In this document: positions 53,644 through 62,211 of the stretch, one piece after another
Numbering within the stretch: position 1 is the first letter of the stretch
Layout: each line of letters starts with the position of its first letter
Origin: DATBGZ01 sp036557785
Lineage (GTDB): Bacteria; Actinomycetota; Actinomycetes; Mycobacteriales; Micromonosporaceae
DNA: 64,000 nucleotides
Reading direction: 5' to 3'
NCBI GenBank assembly: GCA_036557785.1
Contig: DATBGZ010000089.1
Location: forward strand, 114,766-178,765
Notes under the pieces: generated by a model
Told to the model about the DNA's origin: nothing
What the model saw: only the letters and a program-made list of their open reading frames with translations
The model's database searches: none
Translations under genes and position numbers: made by a program

Positions 53644-55797
53644 GTGCCGCGTCTGCATGTCTCGCAGGTCTTCCCGAGCCGCTCGTTCGCCGCAGCATTG
53701 GTGCGTGCAGGTCTCATCGCCGGGCTCGTGACGGGGGCAGCGCTGTTCCCCTTCGCCGCGGTCGCCGGCCTGGCCGTGCTCGCGGGGACCGACTACATCA
53801 ACAACCTCCCGACCACCATGCGCGACACGCCATCGGCTCAGGTGTCGTACGCGTTCGCCTCGGACGGCGTCACGCCGATCGCCGAGTTCTACGAGGAGTA
53901 CCGCCGGTACGTGCCGATCAGCGACATCTCGCCCAACGTGCTGCGCGCCATCGTGGCGAGCGAGGACGCCCGGTTCTTCGACCACAAGGGTGTCGACCGC
54001 AACGGGGTGCTGCGCGCGTTCCTCGCGAACCAGCGCTCGGGCGGCGTCTCCCAGGGCGCGTCGACGCTGACCATGCAGTACGTGCGCAACGTGCAGCGTG
54101 ACTCCGCCACCACGCCGCAGGAGGTCACGGACGCGACCGAGCAGTCCCCCTTGCGCAAGCTGCGCGAGATGCGGCTCGCCGTGGCCGTCGAGAAGCAGCT
54201 GTCCAAGGAGCAGATCCTCGAGGGCTACCTCAACGTGGCGTACTTCGGCCATCAGGCGTACGGCATCTTCGCGGCGGCTCAGATCTACTTCTCCAAGAGC
54301 CCCAAGGACCTCACGCTTCCTGAGGCCGCCATGCTCGCGGGCCTGGTGAAGGCGCCGACCGAGTTCGACCCTGCCAGCCGGGACCAGACCGCGGCGCTGG
54401 ATCGGCGCAACTATGTGCTCGACCGGATGGTCGACATCAAGTACATCTCCCCCGAACTCGCCGCACGGACGAAGCAGATGCCGATCCAACTGCACCTGAG
54501 CAACCCGCCCAACGACTGCATCTCGGTCAGCCCGGAGCACAACGACTGGGGCTACTTCTGCGACATCCTCAAGAACTGGTGGCGCCAGCAGCCCGCATTC
54601 GGTGCCAACCCACAGGCGCGGGAGGAGAACCTGCGCCGGGGCGGGTACACGATCGTCACCTCGCTCGACCCGAAGCTGCAGGACATCGCGATGAAGCAGG
54701 TCACGTCGAGCCAGCGCATCGGCAGCCCGTACGCGATCGGGCTGGTGTCGGTACAGCCGGGCACGGGCCGCATCCTCGCCGCCGCGGTGAACCGCAAGTA
54801 CAGCCTCGATCAGAGCCACAACGGCCGCAGCACCAATGCCGCACTGGCCCGCAAAGGCGCAAAGGGCAGCTATCCCAATACCGTGGCGCCGTTGCTCGGC
54901 GGCGGCGGCGTCGCGGGATATCAGGCCGGATCGACGTTCAAGCTCTTCACGGTGCTCACCGCTTTGGAGAAGGGGCTACCGCTGAATACGCGCATCTTCG
55001 CGCCGTTCAAGCTGCAGACACGCTACCCCGCCGAGGGCCAATCCGCCTGCAACGGCTATTGGTGCCCGAGCAACGCCAGCGCCGCGGACACCGGCGTCCA
55101 GACGATGTGGTCCGGCTTCGGGGCCTCGGTCAACACGTACATGGTGCAGTTGGAGGAGATGGTCGGGGCCGAGAACGTGGTTCGGATGGCCGAGCGTCTG
55201 GGCCTGACCTGGCACACCGATGTCGACCGCCAGCAGGCCAGCCCCGCGCACGCGAACGACTGGGGCTCGTTCACGCTGGGCGTCGCGGACACGACGCCGG
55301 TGGAGATGGCCAACGCCTATGCGACCATCGCCGCCGACGGCGAGTACTGCCAGTCGACACCGATCCTGTCCATCACGGACTCGCGGGGCCAAGCGGTCAC
55401 CGCGGGCAACCCGAAGTGCAGCCAGGCCGTCTCGGTTCAGGTCGCCCGGGGTGCCGTCGATGTCGCCCGTTGCGTGACCGGCTACAACGCGGCGACGGGG
55501 CCATGTGGCGGGCTGGCCACCGCGGACTGGGTCGCGCCCATCGTGGGGCGCCCGGTCGCCGGCAAGACCGGCACCACCGACGACACGCGGTCGGGGTGGT
55601 TCATCGGCTTCACGCCGGACATGGTCGCGGCATCGTTCATCGCCGATCCCGACAATCCCAATCACCGGGCCGGCGCGGCCAACGCGCACCAGACCAGCTT
55701 TGCCGTGGCCAACTACCTCAAGGCCGCGCTGGACGGCGTGCCGGTGCAGGACTTCACCCCGCCGTCCCGGAAGACAGCGACGGTCGGAACCCGCTGA
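53644..55797 (+). CDS. ponA: Class A penicillin-binding protein (transglycosylase/transpeptidase)
   Basis: This bifunctional enzyme polymerises and cross-links peptidoglycan outside the membrane. The 717-residue product has one N-terminal membrane helix (about 20-48) and a GT51 domain with catalytic SEDARFFDH (Glu107), GASTLTMQYVRN and RRNYVLDRM. The transpeptidase domain has AGSTFK (Ser430), SVN (Ser495-Asn497) and KTGTT (Lys641). All catalytic motifs are intact. GTG 53644 fits a leaderless start. The C-terminal tail is short, with no PASTA domain. Identification is secure; the choice of ponA over other class A names is by convention. Confidence 0.94.
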   Translation: MPRLHVSQVFPSRSFAAALVRAGLIAGLVTGAALFPFAAVAGLAVLAGTDYINNLPTTMRDTPSAQVSYAFASDGVTPIAEFYEEYRRYVPISDISPNVLRAIVASEDARFFDHKGVDRNGVLRAFLANQRSGGVSQGASTLTMQYVRNVQRDSATTPQEVTDATEQSPLRKLREMRLAVAVEKQLSKEQILEGYLNVAYFGHQAYGIFAAAQIYFSKSPKDLTLPEAAMLAGLVKAPTEFDPASRDQTAALDRRNYVLDRMVDIKYISPELAARTKQMPIQLHLSNPPNDCISVSPEHNDWGYFCDILKNWWRQQPAFGANPQAREENLRRGGYTIVTSLDPKLQDIAMKQVTSSQRIGSPYAIGLVSVQPGTGRILAAAVNRKYSLDQSHNGRSTNAALARKGAKGSYPNTVAPLLGGGGVAGYQAGSTFKLFTVLTALEKGLPLNTRIFAPFKLQTRYPAEGQSACNGYWCPSNASAADTGVQTMWSGFGASVNTYMVQLEEMVGAENVVRMAERLGLTWHTDVDRQQASPAHANDWGSFTLGVADTTPVEMANAYATIAADGEYCQSTPILSITDSRGQAVTAGNPKCSQAVSVQVARGAVDVARCVTGYNAATGPCGGLATADWVAPIVGRPVAGKTGTTDDTRSGWFIGFTPDMVAASFIADPDNPNHRAGAANAHQTSFAVANYLKAALDGVPVQDFTPPSRKTATVGTR

Positions 55798-55885
55798 CGT
55801 CCCGCGCCTGTGCTGGGCCACGCTCGTACACCTGACCGACGACGGTCCTGGCCCGGCATTCGAACGCAGGCACGAACGCAAGCGG

Positions 55886-56092
55886 CTAGGCGGCGACGAC
55901 CTCGGTCAGGGGGAACGTGCGCGCCAGCACGGCGTTGGCAACGCGCGTGAGATGGCCGTCCAATTGGTGTAGGACGGCCACGAGCTGGTCGATCTGCTCG
56001 GTCAGGACGGACTCGGGGAGGTCCCGGACGTCCTCTTCATCGAGTGCGGCGATGGCGGCGTGCAGCTGGTCCATGACATCTCTCGTACCCAT
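55886..56092 (-). CDS. Small protein of 68 residues, unknown
   Basis: The product (MGTRDVMDQLHAAIAALDEE ...) is an acidic helical protein with the segment LTEQIDQLVAVLHQLDGHLTRVANAVL, reminiscent of the first helices of HNH-endonuclease-associated DUF222 proteins, but too short to assign. ATG 56092 has TAGCGT seven bases upstream, a leaderless arrangement, which supports a real gene. It is convergent with ponA and divergent from the ligase gene. Confidence 0.55.
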   Translation of the reverse strand: MGTRDVMDQLHAAIAALDEEDVRDLPESVLTEQIDQLVAVLHQLDGHLTRVANAVLARTFPLTEVVAA

Positions 56093-56099
56093 GTACGGC

Positions 56100-56105
56100 A
56101 CGCTA
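56100..56105 (-). promoter_or_regulatory. -10 element TAGCGT, leaderless start of the small gene
   Basis: On the minus strand TAGCGT is followed by seven bases and ATG 56092. Confidence 0.5.
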
Positions 56106-56173
56106 GCACCACCCCCACCCCTAGCACAAGAACCCCTGTTCGAGTCCCGGGTCCGCGTGTCGGACGGCGCCGG

Positions 56174-56179
56174 CATGAT
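56174..56179 (+). promoter_or_regulatory. Possible -10 element CATGAT for the ligase gene
   Basis: CATGAT lies seven bases before GTG 56187, matching the leaderless spacing of neighbours, but it departs from TANNNT at position 1. Confidence 0.3.
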
Positions 56180-56186
56180 GGAGGAC

Positions 56187-57746
56187 GTGACCGCAGGCGA
56201 TATCGGCGAACCGCGCGCCGTCCTCTTCGCGGACCTCGCCGCGACCTCCGCTGCCGTCGCGGCGACCTCCGCGCGGCGAGACAAGGTGGCACTGCTCGCC
56301 GCCTCGCTGCGCGACCTCGCCGCCACCGCCGATCCGCTGCAGATCGAGGCTGGCGCGGCGTACCTCGCCGGTGAGATGCGTCAGCGGCAGATCGGCGTCG
56401 GGTGGGCGGCCCTGCGCGACCTACCGCCACCGTGCCCGGAGCCGTCGCTGACGGTGCGGCAGGTGGACGCCCGCCTCGCCGAGATCGGCACGCAGGCGGG
56501 CACCGGGTCGGCGGCCCGACGCCGCGCGCTCGTGGCCGCGCTCTTCGGCGCGCTCACCGCGGACGAGCACCACATGCTCGGTGGGCTGATCTCCGGCGAG
56601 TTGAGACAGGGCGCCCAAACCGGTCTGCTCACCGACGCCGTGGCCGCCGCGGCCGCAGTACCCGCAGCCGCCGTACGTCGGGCGCTTCTGCTCGCCGGTG
56701 ACCTGCGGAAGGTGGCGGTGGCGGCGCTCGTCGATGGCGAACCCGGGCTCGCCGCGCTGAAGCTGCAGGTCGGCCGGCCGCTCGCGCCGATGCTCGCCGC
56801 CTCGGCGCCGAGCGTCGCCGAGGCGCTGACGGCGACGGGTACGCCCGCGGCCGTGGATGCCAAGCTCGACGGGATCCGCATCCAGGTGCACCGCGACGGA
56901 GCCGAGGTCGCGGTCTTCAGCCGGAGCCTGGACGACATCACGGGACGAGTGCCCGAGATCGTCACGGCGACCCGCGCGTTGCCGTTGCGCACGGCCGTGC
57001 TCGATGGCGAGGCCCTCGCGGTGGACCACACCGGCCGGGCCCGGCCGTTCCAGGAGACCTCGGGGCGCGCGGCACGCCTGGAGCCCGGCGCGCTCACCCC
57101 GTTCTTCTTCGACGCCCTGCACCTGGACGGAACCGACCTGGTCGATGAACCGGGCAGCATCCGATGGGCCGCGCTCGATGCCACGGTGCCGGCGCCCGCC
57201 CGCGTCGCCCGCACGGTCGTGGACGCGGCGCCAGCGGGAGAAGAGGCGTTCGCGGCCGCTCTCGACCGCGGGCAGGAGGGCGTCGTGGTCAAGGCGCTGA
57301 CCGCACCGTACGACGTGGGCCGCCGGGGGTCGGCGTGGGTGAAGGTGAAGCCACGGCACACCCTCGACCTGGTCGTACTCGCGGCAGAGTGGGGGCACGG
57401 ACGGCGTCGCGGATGGCTGTCGAACCTGCATCTGGGCGCCCGCGATCCGACCGGCGGATTCGTCATGCTCGGCAAGACCTTCAAGGGGCTCACCGACGCG
57501 ATCCTCGCCTGGCAGACGCAGCGCCTGCTCGCCTTGGCGATCGATCGGGGTGACTGGGTGGTGACCGTCCGGCCGGAACTCGTCGTGGAGATCGCCTTCG
57601 ACGGTGTGCAGGCGAGCACCCGCTACCCGGGCGGGGTCACGCTGCGCTTCGCCCGGGTACTGCGCTACCGGGAGGACAAGCCGGCCAGTGAGTCGGACAC
57701 AATCGGCGCGGTCCGGGCGCTGTCCCACGACGCCCATCGGGGTTGA
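56187..57746 (+). CDS. ligB: ATP-dependent DNA ligase, LigB type
   Basis: This enzyme seals nicks with ATP. The 519-residue product has an N-terminal DNA-binding helical domain (to about 200) and the nucleotidyltransferase motif I DAKLDGIRIQVH with adenylated Lys226. Motif III/IV regions are TAVLDGEALAVD and EEAFAAALDRGQEGVVVKAL, and motif V is GSAWVKVKPRHTLDLVV. An OB-fold C-terminus ends in TLRFARVLRYREDK. The start is uncertain: GTG 56187 fits local leaderless geometry, with ATG 56175 and 56178 as alternatives. It ends 28 bp from the convergent SURF1 gene. Confidence 0.92.
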   Translation: MTAGDIGEPRAVLFADLAATSAAVAATSARRDKVALLAASLRDLAATADPLQIEAGAAYLAGEMRQRQIGVGWAALRDLPPPCPEPSLTVRQVDARLAEIGTQAGTGSAARRRALVAALFGALTADEHHMLGGLISGELRQGAQTGLLTDAVAAAAAVPAAAVRRALLLAGDLRKVAVAALVDGEPGLAALKLQVGRPLAPMLAASAPSVAEALTATGTPAAVDAKLDGIRIQVHRDGAEVAVFSRSLDDITGRVPEIVTATRALPLRTAVLDGEALAVDHTGRARPFQETSGRAARLEPGALTPFFFDALHLDGTDLVDEPGSIRWAALDATVPAPARVARTVVDAAPAGEEAFAAALDRGQEGVVVKALTAPYDVGRRGSAWVKVKPRHTLDLVVLAAEWGHGRRRGWLSNLHLGARDPTGGFVMLGKTFKGLTDAILAWQTQRLLALAIDRGDWVVTVRPELVVEIAFDGVQASTRYPGGVTLRFARVLRYREDKPASESDTIGAVRALSHDAHRG

Positions 57747-57774
57747 TCGATCCCGATCATGGCCGATCGCGGCC

Positions 57775-58608
57775 CTACCGGACGGCCGGCGCGATCTGCT
57801 CGTCCGCGGCGGGCGGGGCGGGCGGGCCAGTATGGCCGGCGCGGTCGTCCGGTAGTGGATGGACGTGACGGTAGGCGACGTACCCGAAGCCGACCACGGT
57901 CATCAGCGCGAACAGCCACCACTGGAAGGTGTACGCCGCGTTGAGGGCGGAGTTCTGGTGGTCGGGCGGAATTGGCGAGAAGGCGGGATCCGCGGGCGGG
58001 GTCTGGCTCTGCAGCGTGATGTACCCGCCATAGAGCGGGTACGGCACCGCGGACGTCATCGTGGCGGGGTCGATGCGTCGCACGGCGAGCCAGCCGGCGA
58101 ACGGCTCAGGCGCCGCCGCACGACTCTCCGGCGCGTGGACCCGACCGACGACAACCACCGTGCCCGTGGGAGCGGCGGGAACGTCGGGTGCGGCGTCCAC
58201 GTCATCGGCGGAGGCGGGCAGCCAGCCGCGGTCCACGAGCACCGCCGTGCCGTCGTCGAGCACCAAGGGCGTGAGCACCTCGAACCCCACGGTGTCGTTC
58301 AACGACCGGATGCGCGCCAGCACCTGGTGCGACGGGTCGTAATGGCCCGTGACGCTCACCATGCTCCAGGTCAGCGCGGCGGTCGGAGGTGCACCGACGC
58401 CGCCACCGACCGGAGCCGCCATCGCCTCGCCGAGCGACAGCGGTGCCCGCTGCCCGGCCGCATCGATGCGGGCGTTGACCTCGCTGCGGTACTGGTACCG
58501 GTGCAGTTGCCAGCGCCCAAGGAACACCATCGTCACCGCGGCAAGCGCCATGACCAGCGCGAGGGCCAGCCACCGTGGCGTGACGAGGAACCGGTACACG
58601 TCGGGCAC
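57775..58608 (-). CDS. SURF1-family cytochrome oxidase assembly protein
   Basis: SURF1 proteins help insert heme A into cytochrome c oxidase. The 277-residue product has the family layout: N-terminal membrane helix (TPRWLALALVMALAAVTMVFLG) followed by RWQLHRYQYRSEVN, a loop domain with GFEVLTPLVLDDGTAVLVDRGWLP, and a C-terminal helix (AYTFQWWLFALMTVVGFGYVAYR). The frame extends upstream through a tandem repeat, but GTG 58608, with GCGGAG just upstream, starts the family sequence. It lies 88 bp downstream of the M20 peptidase gene on the same strand. Confidence 0.9.
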   Translation of the reverse strand: MPDVYRFLVTPRWLALALVMALAAVTMVFLGRWQLHRYQYRSEVNARIDAAGQRAPLSLGEAMAAPVGGGVGAPPTAALTWSMVSVTGHYDPSHQVLARIRSLNDTVGFEVLTPLVLDDGTAVLVDRGWLPASADDVDAAPDVPAAPTGTVVVVGRVHAPESRAAAPEPFAGWLAVRRIDPATMTSAVPYPLYGGYITLQSQTPPADPAFSPIPPDHQNSALNAAYTFQWWLFALMTVVGFGYVAYRHVHPLPDDRAGHTGPPAPPAADEQIAPAVR

Positions 58609-58657
58609 GCTACTCCGCTGCGAGGGGCAACAAGCTGGCACGTCCGGGACCGGAAGC

Positions 58658-58717
58658 GGCTCCGAACTACGGTCTCCCGAGCCGACGGGCTCCGAACTAC
58701 GGTCTCCCGAGCCGACG
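58658..58717. repeat. Tandem 30-bp direct repeat spanning the M20 stop codon
   Basis: Two identical 30-bp copies lie at 58658-58687 and 58688-58717, with a partial third copy beginning at 58718. Each copy encodes the M20 C-terminus GARRLGRP plus stop, so the end of the gene has been duplicated into the intergenic region. Confidence 0.85.
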
Positions 58718-60055
58718 GGCTCCGAGCTCCGCGAGCAGCAGGGCTTCGGCCAGGCAGGCGCGCGCGAACTCACCCAGGTGCAGGCTCTCGTTGGCACCGT
58801 GGGCGCGCGCGTCCGGGTCCTCAACGCCCGTGACCAGGATCGCCGCATCCGGGAAGAGCTCTTGGAACGTCGCGATGAAGGGGATCGAGCCGCCGATGCC
58901 GATCTCGACCGGCGCCACGCCGTCCCACGCGGCGGCGAACGCGGCCCGCGCGGCGTCGTAGCTCGGGCCGGTCGACTCGATGACGCACGGCGCGCCGGCC
59001 GCCTCGAGGGTCAGGCTCACCATGGCACCCCAGGGCGCGTGGCGCTCAAGATGGGCTTTGAGCGCCTCGTAGGCGTTCTTCGGGTCATCACCCGGAGCGA
59101 TGCGGACGGAGAGCTTCGCGCGGGCGGAGGGCACGAGCGCGTTGGGCGCCTCGCCGGCGGGTGGGGCGTCGATGCCGAGAACGCTCACAGAGGGTTTGGT
59201 CCAGATCCGCTCGACGATGCGGCCCGTACCGAGCAGGGACACACCCTCGAGCACGCCTGCCTCCTCGCGGAACCGCTTCTCCGGGTAGTCCAGGGCGGAC
59301 GCGGGCCCCCGGACCAGCCCCTGCACCGCGACGTCCCCGGCGTCGTCATGGAGGGTCGCGAGCAACCGGCACAGCGTAGTCAGCGCGTCCGGGACGGCCC
59401 CACCAAACGCTCCACTGTGGACCGCGTGGTCGAGGGTCGCGACGTCGACGAAGGCGTTGACGATGCCGCGAAGGGAGGTGGTGAGTCCCGGCGTTCCGAT
59501 GTCCCAGTTCACCGAGTCGGCGATCACGATGACGTCGGCCGCTATCTCGTCCTGGTGCTGGCGCAGCAGTGCCTCCAGCGATCCCGAACCGAACTCCTCC
59601 TCACCCTCGACGAAGACCACCACGCCGACCGGTAGCTCGTCGCCGAAGGCTCGCAGCGCCGCGATGTGCGCCATGACGCCGGCCTTGTCGTCTGCCACGC
59701 CCCGGCCATAGAGCCGGCCGTCGCGCTCGGTGGCCTCGAACGGCTCGGTGAGCCACGCGGCACGCTCGCCGATCGGCTGCACGTCGTGGTGGGCGTAGAG
59801 CAGCACGGTCGGCGCACCGGGTGGTGCGGGGCGACGCCCGATCACCGCCGGTTGGCCCCCGGCCGCCACGATACGTACGTCTGGCACCACCTGCCGCAGC
59901 AGCTCAGCGACCGCCTCGGCGCTGTGGTTGACCTGGGTGTGGTCGAACCCGTCGAAGGCGATCCCTGGGATCCTGACCAGGCTTTCCAGGTCGGCGCGTA
60001 CGCCCGGCAGCTTCGCCGCCACAGCGGCCTTCAGGTCTTCCACACTCATGCTCAT
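58697..60055 (-). CDS. M20-family dipeptidase/metallopeptidase
   Basis: The 452-residue product is a zinc-dependent M20 peptidase with LLYAHHDVQPIG (metal His and catalytic Asp), LYGRGVADDKAGVMAHIAAL (bridging Asp), FVEGEEEFGSGSLEALL (catalytic Glu pair), VIADSVNWD, and a C-terminal His in GANESLHLGEFARACL. The dimerisation lid lies between about 190 and 330. It resembles actinobacterial dipeptidases acting on Xaa-His-type substrates; the actual substrate is unknown. ATG 60055 has TACGCT six bases upstream, a leaderless arrangement. The C-terminal eight codons plus stop are repeated downstream. Confidence 0.92.
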   Translation of the reverse strand: MSMSVEDLKAAVAAKLPGVRADLESLVRIPGIAFDGFDHTQVNHSAEAVAELLRQVVPDVRIVAAGGQPAVIGRRPAPPGAPTVLLYAHHDVQPIGERAAWLTEPFEATERDGRLYGRGVADDKAGVMAHIAALRAFGDELPVGVVVFVEGEEEFGSGSLEALLRQHQDEIAADVIVIADSVNWDIGTPGLTTSLRGIVNAFVDVATLDHAVHSGAFGGAVPDALTTLCRLLATLHDDAGDVAVQGLVRGPASALDYPEKRFREEAGVLEGVSLLGTGRIVERIWTKPSVSVLGIDAPPAGEAPNALVPSARAKLSVRIAPGDDPKNAYEALKAHLERHAPWGAMVSLTLEAAGAPCVIESTGPSYDAARAAFAAAWDGVAPVEIGIGGSIPFIATFQELFPDAAILVTGVEDPDARAHGANESLHLGEFARACLAEALLLAELGARRLGRP

Positions 60056-60061
60056 CGCAGC

Positions 60062-60067
60062 AGCGTA
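60062..60067 (-). promoter_or_regulatory. -10 element TACGCT, leaderless M20 start
   Basis: On the minus strand TACGCT is followed by six bases and ATG 60055. Confidence 0.5.
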
Positions 60068-60092
60068 GCCAGGGCGCGGGTGGGCCGGCGCG

Positions 60093-60119
60093 GGCGAGGC
60101 CCCCAACAAGCCCCTCGCC
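60093..60119 (-). terminator. Hairpin downstream of ssb
   Basis: GGCGAGG (60093-60099) pairs exactly with CCTCGCC (60113-60119) across a 13-nt loop, in the 168-bp gap after ssb and before the M20 promoter. Confidence 0.45.
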
Positions 60120-60223
60120 ATGGAGTCGACCGCGAACCTGACCCGGCCCCGCTCTCACCACGGCGTCCACGCCGGCCCCGGAGGGTCGCCGGACCACCTA
60201 GACGGCTTCCCCCGCGAGGGCGA

Positions 60224-60865
60224 TTAGCGCCCGCGCCGCCGGCGACCCCCCGCACCGGCGCCGACGAGCTCATCGTCGTCCTCGTCATCTCCGCCGCCCG
60301 ACGGCTCGCCGGGCGTATCGGTGTCGGTCATGCCGGCCTGACGCAGGATCGCCAGGGCATCGGCCGCGGTCTCGGCAGCGACATCCGAGTCCGCCGGGTC
60401 GTGCGGGACCGGCACACCGTTGGCGTCGACCTGGTAGGAGAGTTCGCCACCGATGCGGCTGTCCGCCTCGTCGTCCTCCACGACCGACTGCGGGGCCTCG
60501 AGACGCATCTTGGTGAAGGCCGAGACGCCACGCGACAGATCGTGGCCCACGGCATCTGCCTCCACCTCGTAGTTGACCCGCACCTCGCCGGTCTCCGAAC
60601 GCCATTCACGGGTAAAGATGCGACCGATCACGATGACCGGCTCCCCCACCTTGATTGATCCGAACACGTGGTCCGCGAGCCGGCGCCAGCAGACCACGCG
60701 GACCCGGAACAGAGCCCAGTCGATCCACTGCTGAGTCTCGCGGTCATAGCGGCGGTAGTTCATGACGATCCGGAAGCTCGTCACCGCCGCGCCGGTCTTT
60801 TCGATGATCCGCCGCTCGGGCTGGGTCAACACGGTCCCGACGATCGGGACTCGCAAGTCGTACAT
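60224..60865 (-). CDS. ssb: Single-stranded DNA-binding protein paralogue
   Basis: The 213-residue product has an OB-fold SSB domain in residues 1-110 (VPIVGTVLTQPERR, TSFRIVMNYRRYD, WALFRVRVVCWRRLADHVF, GEPVIVIGRIFTREW). The tail is long, acidic and Gly-rich, and it ends in GGRRRRGR instead of the acidic DDxPF tip through which main SSBs recruit partners. This suggests a specialised paralogue rather than the replicative SSB. GGGGAG lies seven bases before ATG 60865. DnaA-box-like sites lie just upstream. Confidence 0.87.
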   Translation of the reverse strand: MYDLRVPIVGTVLTQPERRIIEKTGAAVTSFRIVMNYRRYDRETQQWIDWALFRVRVVCWRRLADHVFGSIKVGEPVIVIGRIFTREWRSETGEVRVNYEVEADAVGHDLSRGVSAFTKMRLEAPQSVVEDDEADSRIGGELSYQVDANGVPVPHDPADSDVAAETAADALAILRQAGMTDTDTPGEPSGGGDDEDDDELVGAGAGGRRRRGR

Positions 60866-60882
60866 GTGTCATCTCCCCGTGT

Positions 60883-60891
60883 CTATCCACA
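60883..60891 (+). promoter_or_regulatory. DnaA-box-like site CTATCCACA
   Basis: Matches TTATCCACA at eight of nine positions and lies about 20 bases upstream of the ssb start, within its probable promoter or leader. Confidence 0.4.
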
Positions 60892-60960
60892 CTGGACGTT
60901 GAGGTTGTGCGGCACAAGAATGCCCGCGCCGCCGCCGGTTCACCGGACCTGACCAAGATC

Positions 60961-60988
60961 TGTGGATAACGAGGGCCCCTGTGGATAA
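60961..60988 (-). promoter_or_regulatory. Pair of perfect DnaA-box-type sites TTATCCACA
   Basis: TGTGGATAA occurs at 60961-60969 and 60980-60988, both reading TTATCCACA on the minus strand and spaced 19 bp apart. They lie between ssb and the divergent hydrolase gene. Regulation of ssb or the hydrolase gene by DnaA, or DnaA titration, is inferred from motif identity only. Confidence 0.55.
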
Positions 60989-61085
60989 CAGGGCCGCGCC
61001 AATGACCGCCCTGAGCAGGCACTTTGTCGATGCGGCCGAGAATTTCGTACCCATGCCGTGTCCTGCATATTTGGGAGTGACGGGG

Positions 61086-61091
61086 TACGGT
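61086..61091 (+). promoter_or_regulatory. -10 element TACGGT, leaderless hydrolase start
   Basis: TACGGT is followed by six bases and GTG 61098. Confidence 0.45.
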
Positions 61092-61097
61092 GCCAGC

Positions 61098-62126
61098 GTG
61101 GAGACGGAGACCGACGTCCTGGGCGCCCCATACGTCAGGCGGCGCATCACCCTCCCCACTGACTACGAGGGCGAGGTCGAGGCGACGCTCGTGACGCTTC
61201 GGACGCCGGTACCGACCAAGTACGCCGTGCTCTACCTGCACGGCTACGTCGACTACTTCTTCCAGACGCATCTGGCGCAGTTCTTCACGGGTCGCGGGTA
61301 CGACTTCTACGCCCTGGATCTGCGCAAGTACGGGCGTAGCTTGCGTCCGCACCAGACGCCGAATTTCTGCCGGGACATCGCCGAGTACTACCCGGAGATC
61401 GACGCCGCAATGAAGATCATCCGCGAGGACGAGGGCCACGACACGGTCCTGCTCAACGGTCACTCGACCGGCGGGCTGATCGCCGCGCTCTACGCCGATC
61501 GCGTCCGCGGCAAGGGTCTGATCCAGGGCGTCTTCCTCAACAGCCCGTTCCTCGAGTTCAACGAGCCATGGCTGGTCCGTCGGGGGCTCGCCCCCCTGCT
61601 TCGGCTGCTGGGCCGCGTCGCCCCGAAGGCCGGAATCGGCGCCCAACTCGGCACCGTCTACGGGTCGACGATCCACGCCGACTACGAGGGCGAGTGGCAC
61701 TACGACCTGAAATGGAAGCCACTGAATGGCTTCAAGATCTACGCCGGCTGGACGCGGGCGATCAGCCGAGCCCATCGCAAGGCGCAGCGCGGGCTCGCGA
61801 TCGACGTGCCGGTGCTGCTCGCCTCATCAGCCCGCAGCTACAGCGGGAAGTTGGGCGAGGCAGCTCACCACGCCGACACGGTGCTCAACGTCGCTCACAT
61901 GGCCGAGTACGGCCCCCGCCTCGGGCCCGACGTCACCCTCGTTCAGATCGAGGGCGGACTGCACGACCTCACGCTGTCAGCACCGGCCGTACGGCAGACG
62001 CTCTTCGACGAGGTGACGTTCTGGCTCGACGCGGCACCCGGGCTACACAGCCCTGCGGCCAGCGGGAGCACGAGAGCCGACCAGACCACCACGCCCGACC
62101 AGCAGCCGGTGCCCGCGCCCGAGTAG
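61098..62126 (+). CDS. Alpha/beta hydrolase (serine aminopeptidase/lysophospholipase type)
   Basis: The 342-residue product has an alpha/beta hydrolase fold: oxyanion segment VLYLHGYVDYFFQ, nucleophile elbow NGHSTGGL (Ser123), and a catalytic His in EGGLHDLTLS. No signal peptide is seen, so it is probably cytoplasmic. The C-terminal 25 residues are Thr/Pro-rich. The frame runs upstream to the DnaA-box pair, but GTG 61098 has TACGGT six bases upstream and begins at the conserved region; ATG 61053 is an alternative. Substrate unknown; lipid ester or monoglyceride are typical for the family. Confidence 0.85.
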   Translation: METETDVLGAPYVRRRITLPTDYEGEVEATLVTLRTPVPTKYAVLYLHGYVDYFFQTHLAQFFTGRGYDFYALDLRKYGRSLRPHQTPNFCRDIAEYYPEIDAAMKIIREDEGHDTVLLNGHSTGGLIAALYADRVRGKGLIQGVFLNSPFLEFNEPWLVRRGLAPLLRLLGRVAPKAGIGAQLGTVYGSTIHADYEGEWHYDLKWKPLNGFKIYAGWTRAISRAHRKAQRGLAIDVPVLLASSARSYSGKLGEAAHHADTVLNVAHMAEYGPRLGPDVTLVQIEGGLHDLTLSAPAVRQTLFDEVTFWLDAAPGLHSPAASGSTRADQTTTPDQQPVPAPE

Positions 62127-62175
62127 CCACGAATCGACTCGCGCTTTGCCCGGGTCTTGTTCGCGCTGCCCGTAC

Positions 62176-62194
62176 GGGTCTGGCGATCAGACCC
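62176..62194. terminator. Hairpin between convergent genes
   Basis: GGGTCTG (62176-62182) and CAGACCC (62188-62194) pair exactly around a GCGAT loop, in the 85-bp gap between the hydrolase and DUF1444-like genes. It could serve both strands. Confidence 0.5.
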
Positions 62195-62211
62195 CGGGCC
62201 AGCGCCTTAGG

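Noticed and set aside
53644..55797. Possible role of the penicillin-binding protein in the T7SS
   Set aside because: It is separated from the locus by cysG, has standard motifs and its own leaderless promoter, and looks like housekeeping.
60866..61097. Replication origin suggested by DnaA boxes
   Set aside because: Only three boxes, no AT-rich unwinding region, and no dnaA, dnaN or parAB nearby. A regulatory or titration site is more likely.
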